NCBI RefSeq assembly: GCF_040869045.1
Contig: NC_090320.1
Span: 240,312,978 to 240,376,977, forward strand
DNA length: 64,000 nucleotides
Direction: 5' to 3'
From: Eurosta solidaginis
Lineage: Eukaryota; Arthropoda; Insecta; Diptera; Tephritidae
The translations under genes were made by a program, and so were the position numbers. Positions 56,802 through 64,000 of the stretch are shown here, one piece after another; the first letter of the stretch is position 1; the number at the start of each line of letters is the position of its first letter. A model generated the notes under the pieces. The model had not been told where the DNA came from. It did no database searches and worked only from the letters and a program-made list of their open reading frames with translations.

Positions 56802-57053
56802 AGAATCTTTCTAATAAATCGTTGTAGCCATCTCCATTTGCGTCATTTCTTTATGATCTCCACCATTATTAGCGTGATTATGACATATTTTGCTTCTCCT
56901 TTCTCTTCTACCATCGTCTCTTATTTTAGAATCTTTCTAATAAATCGTTGTAGCCATCTCCATTTGCGTCATTTCTTTATGATCTCCACCATTATTAGCG
57001 TGATTATGACATATTTTGCTTCTTCTTTCTCTTCTACCATCGTCTCTTCTTAG
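56802..57053. repeat. 126-bp near-perfect tandem duplication
   Basis: AGAATCTTTCTAATAAATCG starts at 56802 and again at 56928, and the two 126-bp units differ at very few positions (for example TTCTCC against TTCTTC). The frame across it is therefore internally repeated. No gene is recognised. Confidence 0.85.
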
Positions 57054-57640
57054 TTTTCCATCTTATTTTGCCTGTGTTTTAAATTTCCATTTTCCTGCAC
57101 TTCCTCTTCTCGTTTTCTTATCCCTATTTTTATTCTTCGTATTCGTCATTCTGATGTGGTTTATGTCGATTCCCTGAGTCTTTCTCTTGTGATGCTTAAT
57201 TGCGCTCAAATCAACTCCTTCACGTTATTCAACACATTTCTTACGTAACTCGTTACTCGCCACTTACTAATCATACCGTGCGGAAAAATGTTTTCACATA
57301 AATAAAAGAACACCACTTGTATACCTTCAAAAGGTTAACAACTTAAATTCACAGACACGAAGGTTCAAGGGGTAAAAAAAATAGTTCCCGAAGTAGTCAA
57401 GCTAGTACCACAAAGTGCTAGTACCAGATTCATATGCGGCAAAAGACTTCCCACATCTGTAAAACTTCCCTGACCTAACAAGAATGCTGATACATAATAT
57501 GGTTCCTTGGTTTGGTCGTCATTCAAACAAATTCCCGTAACAAATCAAACAAATCCCCGACAAATTCAGTTTAGCGAGGTCTTTCCACTATGTGCGGGTT
57601 AAAAAAATGTTTTATTTTGTCAATTCTACATGGCTATCAC
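57054..57640. other. No recognisable gene
   Basis: Anonymous sequence; nothing supports a coding or RNA feature. Confidence 0.5.
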
Positions 57641-58470
57641 CCGATCGAAAGACATACAACGAGATCGTCCATGTTTCGACAGGCAGATGGCGTGCCTAGA
57701 GTGTTTTCGATGTTCGCACGATTCGAGGTCCTTTCATAGAGTCGGATCACTATATCGCCGAAGTTCTCTGAGAGGCGTTACGGGCTGACTGCGAGGAATT
57801 CGAGCATCTGGGACGGTAATGAACGCTGGAAAAAAGGACACTGTATACACACCACGATGATATCAAAGAGGGGAGTGTATGTTGCCGTAAGTTGAAGAAG
57901 AAAGCGCGGGGTCTATTCAAAAAGAAAAAAATACACGCAAAAAGACGTAGCCACTAGCCAACAGAACAGCGTCCAATTTTACCAGCACAGGGTAAATTCC
58001 CAAAGAAAATTGTGACTTGGTATCGCATTTCTAGATAGTGCTTAGATTATGGAGGGACCACGCTTCCCACTTAACCGAAGGCAGCAATGAAGCACCCAGG
58101 GAAGAAGCTAATCGCAAGGCTACAATTTGATGAGACATTGCCTGCGGACATACTCAAATATGGCAGCAAACTGCGTTAAAAGTCGCGTAATAAGCCTTCC
58201 AACTGATTTGATATGCTTTGTGCGGCATAAGAACTGGTAAATTCGCCATGCAGCAAATTGTCGGAAAAGGACTGTGAACAAAAACGGCGCACATCATCAC
58301 GTTGTCGATTTTAAAGCTGCCTTCAATAGCACGAAAATTTGTTGCCTAAGTACATATGTGCCGCTTAGTCTAAACCTGGTTTCCACGCAAAACTTATACG
58401 GCTTTGCAGAATGACGTTGAGCAACAACGCCAGCTTAGTAAGTATTGGGAGGGATCCTTCAAGCCGTTCG
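57640..58470 (+). pseudogene. RTE-type non-LTR retrotransposon RT relic
   Basis: At about 58300 the plus strand reads HHVVDFKAAFNSTK, RT motif A in the form typical of RTE-like elements (DFKAAFDS). About 80 bp later AKLIRLCRMTLSNNASLVSIGRD matches the segment that leads to motif B. Upstream pieces (GNERWKKGHCIHTTM, 57820 onward) look like the linker between endonuclease and RT. Frames shift repeatedly and motifs B and C are gone. Confidence 0.6.
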
Positions 58471-59083
58471 AAATTGCATGAGAATAATATTAGAAATAAA
58501 GCGGAGAGTTACGCTGGGTAACAAATTCTACTTTAGAAAAGGTGCACAATTCAGAAAAAAACCATGCACTCGTAAACGAAAATCTGACTCAAAAAGGCAC
58601 TTTTTCCCTTCCCCTACAAGGTGCGGCGGCTTCTGGGAGTATTCAAAAGAAAAATCCTAAGGGAGATTGGTGGACATTTGCGCGTTTGTAGCAGAGAGTA
58701 AGTTGCATGAGCTTTTTAAAGATATCAACAGAGTTCTGCAAATTAAGACACAGCGACTACACTGACTAGGCTATCCCATAAATATATTTTATTCATACAG
58801 ATGAAGAGGAACACGAAAACACTGAAATTTTATCCGATTAAGAAACAAGCACTGATCTTGCTTACGCATTTTTGTGCCTAACGAGGAGTTTATAGGGCCT
58901 GTGTTGTAACGCCTTATCATTCCGCAACGTCGCACGCTGGGGTATTTGATCAATCTAGCTGGCCAAAATTAAAACAGCAGTTATTTCTGTTCAAAAAGTG
59001 GTTGTCTCACTTCATTGTTATGAAAGGAAATATTTGACATTAAATTCACAGTGTTCCGCGCAGAATTAGCATGGGGTAATTTT
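58471..59083. other. No recognisable gene
   Basis: Probably more decayed retrotransposon sequence at its left edge; otherwise nothing recognised. Confidence 0.45.
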
Positions 59084-60805
59084 TATACTCAGTTGAGCAG
59101 AACTCACAGAGTATATTAACTTTGATTGGATAACGGTTGGTTGTACAGGTATAATGGAATCGAGATAGATATAGAATTCCATATATCAAAATCATCAGTA
59201 TCGAAAAAAAATTTGATTGAGCTATGTCCGTCCGTCCGTCCGTCTGTCCGTTAACACGATAACTTGAGTAAATTTAGAGGTATCTTGACGAAATTGGGTA
59301 TGTAAATTCCTGGGCACTCATCTCAGATCGCTATTTAAAATGAACGATATCGGACTATAACCACGCCCACTTTCGAAAAACCGAAAAAGTGCGATAATTC
59401 ATTACCAAAGACGGATAAAACGATGAAACTTGGTAGGTGAGTTGAACTTATGACGCAGAATAGAAAACTAGTAAAATTTTGGACAACGGGCGTGGCACCG
59501 CCCAGTTTTAAAAGAAGGTAATTTAGAAGTTTTGCAAGCTGTAATTTGGCAGTCGTTGAAGATATCATGATGAAATTTGGCAGGAACGTTACTCTTATTA
59601 CTATATGTCCGCTTCATAAAAATTAGCAAAATCGGAGAACGACCACGCCCACTTTTAAAAAAAAAATTTTTTAAGTCAAATTTTAAAATAAAAGTTAATA
59701 TCTTTACAGTATATAAGTAAATTATGTCAACATTTAGCTCCAGTAATGATATGTTGCAATAAAATACAAAAATAAAAGAAATTTTCAAAATGGGCGTGGC
59801 TCCGCCTTTTTTCATTTAATTTGTCAAGGATACTTTTAATGCCATAAGTCGAACAAAAATTTACCAATCCTTGTGAAATTTGGTAGAGGCTTGGATTCCA
59901 GGACGATAACTGTTTTCTGTGAAAAAGAGCGCAATCGTTTGAAGGCACGCCCAGTTTTTATACACAGTCGACCGTCTGTCCTTCCGCTCGGCCGTTAACA
60001 CGATAACTTGAGCAAAAATTGATATATCTTTACTAAACTCAGTTCACGTACTTATCTGAACTCACTTTGTATTGGTGTAAAAAATGGCCGAAATCCGACT
60101 ATGACCACGCCCACTTTTTCGATATCGAAAATTACGAAAAATGAAAAAAATTCCATAATTATATACCAAATACCAAAAAAGGGATGAAACATGGTAATTG
60201 GATTGGTCTATTGACGCAAAATATAACTTTATAAAAAAAACTTTGTAAAATTGGTGTGACTCCTACCATATTAAGTAGAAGAAAATGAAAACGTTTTGCA
60301 GGGCGAAATCAAAAGCCCTTGGAATCTTGGAAGGAATACTATTCGTGGTATTAAATATATAAATAAATTAGCGGTACCCGACAGATGATGTTCTGGATCA
60401 CCCTGGTCCACATTTTGGTCGATATCTCGAAAACGCCTTCACATATACAACTAAGGGCTACTCCCTTTTAAAACCCTCATTAATACTTTTAATTTGATAC
60501 CCATATCGTACAAACACATTCTAGAGTCACCCCTGGTCCACCTTTGTGGCGATATCTCGAAAACGCGTCCACCTATAGAACAAAGGCCCACTCCCTTTTA
60601 AAATACTCATTATCACCTTTCATTTGACACCCATATCGTACAAACAAATTCTAGAGTCAGCCCTGGTCCACCTTTATGGCGATATCCCTAAACGGCGTCC
60701 ACCTACAGAACTATGGGCCACTCCCTCTTAAAATACTCTTTAATACCTTCCATTTGATACACATGTCATACAGACACATTCCAGGGTTACCCTAGCTTAA
60801 TTTAA
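59084..60805 (+). mobile_element. INE-1/Helentron-like family 1, copy F (3' truncated)
   Basis: Starts TATACTCAGTTGAGCAGAAC, with GTCCGTCCGTCCGTCTGTCC near 59226, the regularly spaced GTGGGCGTGG boxes and about three minisatellite units (60385-60790). It breaks off at CCAGGGTTACCCTAGCTTAA, before the region that carries the terminal hairpin in copies A, B, C and E. Confidence 0.68.
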
Positions 60806-61440
60806 ATTGATCACCACTCAAAAAATAGTGGGTATGCGCAGTCGTGTTTGCTATTTAACTTTGAAACAAACACAAGCTTATGTATTTCCAAAAAATTACT
60901 GACATGATATGCCATGAAAAAAAGATATATCTTTTCGTTTGCAAGGTTTTAAAAAAAAATTAATACTGAAAAGTAGTAGTATTACAAGTAGAATAACTCA
61001 GTTAAAACATGCGGTATAAAAAATAGAACATATGAATTACAAACACATATACCTGTCCTAAAAGAAAATGTAACTAGATTTGATTAAGGCTAAACAAGTG
61101 AACAAGCATTTAGGGTAGAAGGGTATATTGCCAAAAATACAACGAACTACACACAATTTTTATACAACTTTAGATGTGCGCGGTTAGCGCCGTTGATGCT
61201 GCAGATGGGTTTTGGGGTATGTATACTATTCAGTGGACATCTAGGAACGCCAGGGAGTATATTAAAAAAAAATGGAATAATGGAAAAATCGACTTTTGGC
61301 CGGCTAGATTGATCAAATACCCCACCTTGCGTCGGGAAAGAAAAGTAAAATACAGCTTTCTATTTTAATAAAAATTACGCATAATAAAATTATTTAAATT
61401 AAATATAGCAACATTTTTTATGTAAAAAAAAAAAAAGATC
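60806..61440. other. No recognisable gene
   Basis: AT-rich spacer between copy F and the tRNA genes. A 64-codon plus-strand frame at 61174 is unrecognised. Confidence 0.5.
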
Positions 61441-61450
61441 TACAAAAAGA
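61428..61450 (-). terminator. Pol III terminator of tRNA-Lys
   Basis: Downstream of the tRNA on the minus strand there is a TTTTT at about 61446-61450 and a longer T run below 61438, the usual RNA polymerase III stop signals. Confidence 0.6.
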
Positions 61451-61458
61451 ATGAAGCC

Positions 61459-61531
61459 CGCCCGAGCAGGGACTTGAACCCTGGACCCTTGGATTAAAAG
61501 TCCAATGCTCTACCGACTGAGCTACCCGGGC
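61459..61531 (-). tRNA. tRNA-Lys (anticodon TTT)
   Basis: The minus strand starts GCCCGGGTAGCTCAGTCGG at 61531. The 7-bp acceptor stem pairs with CTCGGGC at the 3' end, with discriminator G at 61459. The anticodon loop is CTTTTAA with a GGA/TCC stem, so the anticodon is TTT and the tRNA reads AAA/AAG lysine codons. The A box (TAGCTCAGTCGG) and B box (GGTTCAAGTCC) are consensus. There is no intron. The length of 73 nt is normal. It is separated by about 460 bp from tRNA-Gln, on the same strand. Confidence 0.97.
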
Positions 61532-61546
61532 ACATATGAAATTATT

Positions 61547-61568
61547 GCCAAATGGCGTATACAAGCGA
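61547..61568 (-). promoter_or_regulatory. Conserved 5' flank of tRNA-Lys
   Basis: The plus-strand sequence GCCAAATGGCGTATACAAGC starts 16 bp beyond the tRNA 5' end. The related GCCAAAAGGCGTTTATAAGC starts at the same distance from tRNA-Gln (62082). 19 of 22 positions agree. It contains a TATA-like core and a GCCAAATGGC palindrome. It is probably an upstream pol III promoter element (inference). Confidence 0.55.
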
Positions 61569-61965
61569 AAGCAAAGACACGTAATGTTATCAAGAAATTT
61601 TCATTACTTTTTATGTGCGCTTATTCGCCTTTCAATTGAAAACCTTTCGTTTGCTTGGAGCGTGTTTTGAGGGATGAAAAAGTATAAATATGTAGATGGC
61701 GGAATAAATATGAGCGAATATAATGATAAAGCAATGAGTGTATGAATGTTTATAAGGAGAAAGATATTAATTGTATATACGCATACTTTCGTATGCATAT
61801 TGGTCGATATATTACTACAGCCAATAACATGCAAAAATTATATAGCTTGTCTATGAGTAAACGATATTTTATTAAAAAAAAAAATATTTAATATTTAATA
61901 AAAAAAAAATATTTAAAAATTAATAAATAAAATTTTTTTTTTAATTTTGGTTTTTCAATTTCAAA

Positions 61966-61971
61966 AAATAG
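61966..61971 (-). terminator. Pol III terminator of tRNA-Gln
   Basis: A TTTTTT run on the minus strand, 24 bp past the tRNA 3' end (AAAAAA at 61966-61971 on the plus strand). Confidence 0.55.
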
Positions 61972-61994
61972 GTTAACCGAAGGTAACTCTCCCA

Positions 61995-62066
61995 AGGTTC
62001 CACCGAGATTTGAACTCGGGTCGCAGGATTCAGAGTCCTGAGTGCTAACCACTACACCATGGAACC
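61995..62066 (-). tRNA. tRNA-Gln (anticodon CTG)
   Basis: The minus strand starts GGTTCCATGGTGTAGTGG at 62066 and ends GGTGGAACC plus discriminator T at 61995. The anticodon loop is CTCTGAA, so the anticodon is CTG and the tRNA reads CAG glutamine codons. The A box (TGGTGTAGTGG) and B box (GGTTCAAATCTC-type, read as GAGTTCAAATCTC) are present. There is no intron. The 72-nt length and stems are normal, so it is likely functional. Its head is similar to the SINE heads in this window, which derive from some tRNA. Confidence 0.97.
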
Positions 62067-62081
62067 GCTGACCATTAATCT

Positions 62082-62103
62082 GCCAAAAGGCGTTTATAAG
62101 CGA
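62082..62103 (-). promoter_or_regulatory. Conserved 5' flank of tRNA-Gln
   Basis: Matches 61547-61568 upstream of tRNA-Lys at 19 of 22 positions and at an identical 16-bp offset, although the tRNAs themselves differ. The minus-strand core is CGCTTATAAACGCCTTTTGG. Confidence 0.55.
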
Positions 62104-62342
62104 TTAACATATAATTTATATACATACCTTTGTTTGAATGTGTATGCAATACACACCAGACGACTTTGCATGTGCCAGTCGAACAAGTGTATCTACTGTC
62201 GTCATTGGAGGTACAATGGTGCTAAAGGCAACACTTTTTATATGCAAGAGTAAAGTATTCAGTACGCAGGTCACATTTACAGTAAGGTGCCACGAGAGAG
62301 CGTACACAGAGAAAAATAAATACAAGGTTTTAATAAAAAACC

Positions 62343-63266
62343 TGCAAGGACGGGACTGTCTTCGGGTGTGCCGAAGACTTTATACCTTTCATGAGCTGAA
62401 CAATAATCTTATCCCGTTCGTAATCTCCAAATAATAATACTATACGATTTTTAAGATAAATATAAAATGGCAAAAAACCGCCTTATCTGAACGATCGGTT
62501 GTATGGGATATATATTATATATAGCTCCGATCGAAATGATTTTTACAGGAAATCTTCTATAATACATATATTAGAATATATATCACCAAGTTTCACGTTT
62601 TTATTTTGGAAATTAAGGGAGAAAATGCCAAAAATCTTTTATCTGAACGATCGGTTGTATTGGATATATACTATATATAGCTCCGATCAGAGTGATTTTT
62701 TCAGAAAATCTTCTATGATATATTAAAATATATATCACCGAGTTTCACGTTTAAAAATAAAAAAATTCACGTTTATACTTTCTAAATTAAGGGAGAAATG
62801 GTCAAAAATCTTTCTATCTGAACGATCGGTTGTATGGGATATAACTATATATAGCTTCGATCAAAGTGATTTTTTCAGGATATCTTCTATGATATATTAG
62901 AATATATATCACCGAGTTTCACGTTTATACTTTCTAAATTGCGGCAGGAGTGACCAAAATCGTCTTATCTGAACGATCGGTTGTATGGGAGATATATGTT
63001 ATAGTGGTCCGATCCTACCGGATCCGGCAAATGTCTAATATAATACAAAAATACATCCTTGTGCCAAATTTCATTGAGATATCTCAAAATTTGAGGGACT
63101 AGTTTGCGTTCAAACAGACAGACGGACGGACAGACGGCCATGGCTATATCAACTCAGTTCGTCACCCTGATCAATTCGGTATACTTAATGGTCTATCTTC
63201 TATATTTCTCAACGTTACAAACATTGGACCAAAGTTAATATACCATTTCATGTTCATGAAAGGTGT
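62343..63266 (-). mobile_element. INE-1/Helentron-like family 2, copy G
   Basis: The plus strand opens with the family-2 hairpin (GTCTTCGGGTGTGCCGAAGAC near 62357) and TATACCTTTCATGA. It carries about three ~150-bp units with GAACGATCGGTTGTATGGGA and ends TTTCATGTTCATGAAAGGTG. CAGACAGACGGACGGACAGA at about 63114 is the CATGTCCGTC block read on the other strand. It is shorter than D and somewhat diverged. Confidence 0.68.
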
Positions 63267-63431
63267 CAAAATTTATTGATCCAACTATAGAGTGTCTACA
63301 AATAACCTATTTGAATGGTCATTATCGAAGGTAATAATTGGAAGAGGCATTGCTTTTTAACGATTTTGGAGTTGTTAGTGAGCTTTTTGAGTGTTGGTGG
63401 AGTCACGAACGTATAATTTAAGGTAAATTGC

Positions 63432-63758
63432 ATGACGACCGCTGTGGTGTGGTGGTAGCGTGATCCGCCTACCATACCGAGAATGCTGGCTTCACGCCCC
63501 AGGTAGAGCAACATCAAAATACTAGAAACAAGTTCTTTCAATTAGAAGAAAGCTCCTCGGCACTGATTTGGCAAGCACTCCGAGTATTTTTGTGTCATGA
63601 AAAGTTTCTCAGTAAAATCTCATCTGCTTTGCAGATGCCGTTCGGGTCGGAGTAAAGCATGCAGGTACCGTCCCAATTATTCGTAGAAAAAAATAAAAAG
63701 GAGCAAATTGGAAGGAAAGCTCGGCCTCAAATCTCTTCTCTCTTTGCATTTATTTACT
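63432..63758 (+). mobile_element. tRNA-derived SINE, copy 3 (longest)
   Basis: The head GACCGCTGTGGTGTGGTGGT (A-box-like TGGTAGCGTG) is followed by the body seen in the other copies and by a 3' part they lack (GATGCCGTTCGGGTCGGAGT, CCGTCCCAATTATTCG, GGAAAGCTCGGCCTCAAATC). TAAATTGC at 63424-63431 and 63759-63766 is a likely 8-bp target duplication. No coding capacity. Confidence 0.75.
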
Positions 63759-63878
63759 TAAATTGCTTTCAGTTGGTAAAAGCCTAAAATTTCAAATAGA
63801 TGAGATATAGAAAGATATATATAGTATTTGAAACCTTTTACACAGTTGATAAAATTTATTCCACAATTTGGCTGTTAT

Positions 63879-64000
63879 CAGAACTGCTCAGCCCCTATAC
63901 ACGTCAAGCACTTTTATTTTTGTTTTGTCCTGAATCATTGGCATGGTTACAAATTAACAATTCAAATAAAAAAAAAAAAATTCAAAGCACTTCTGTATGC
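63879..64000. repeat. Dispersed repeat cut by the window edge
   Basis: CAGAACTGCTCAGCCCCTAT, AGCACTTTTATTTTTGTTTT and AAAGCACTTCTGTATGC match 21036-21158 in order. It is incomplete because the window ends. Confidence 0.5.

Overview
This window is repeat-dense, AT-rich eukaryotic DNA, almost certainly from a higher fly (Diptera, Schizophora). A tephritid fruit fly is my best guess. The evidence is two intronless nuclear tRNA genes, INE-1/DINE-1-like repeats carrying runs of GTCC, tRNA-derived SINEs and many decayed fly-type non-LTR retrotransposons. The species assignment is inference. I see no complete host protein gene. The only host-gene candidates are the two tRNA genes and one possible first coding exon on the minus strand at 22407-22464.

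Layout: 1-9.7 kb is mostly anonymous sequence with a SINE, an RNase H/zinc-knuckle relic (4.9-5.5 kb) and a foldback-like element (7.15-8.01 kb). At 9.7-13.4 kb a 5'-truncated non-LTR retrotransposon with an intact RT frame (minus strand) abuts a frame-broken piggyBac transposase (plus strand). At 17.0-19.9 kb lies the best single feature: a complete Transib/RAG1-like DNA transposon with intact 709-aa transposase, matched terminal inverted repeats that look like recombination signal sequences, and a perfect 5-bp target duplication. At 20-27 kb there are RT relics, a TA-flanked inverted-repeat element with a SINE inside, and a (CAA)-tailed short element with an 11-bp target duplication.

From 27.4 to 35 kb two long INE-1/Helentron-like elements lie in or near a degenerate ~350-bp tandem repeat. 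From 35 to 49 kb there are further non-LTR relics (one with a 10-bp target duplication), a 210-bp palindrome and a 1.4-kb ~20-bp minisatellite. From 49.6 to 55.7 kb there is a three-level nest: an INE-1-like element (family 1) split by a second family, which is itself split by a younger family-1 copy. From 56 to 64 kb there is an RTE-type relic, a further element of each family, tRNA-Lys(TTT) and tRNA-Gln(CTG) sharing a conserved 5' flanking motif at identical distance, and a third SINE copy.

Mobile DNA explains most of what is recognisable. Autonomous or once-autonomous classes present are Transib, piggyBac and several non-LTR clades. Non-autonomous classes are INE-1-like elements, MITE-like palindromes, a foldback, tRNA-SINEs and (CAA)-tailed short elements. 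Family assignments rest on motif recognition without database searches.
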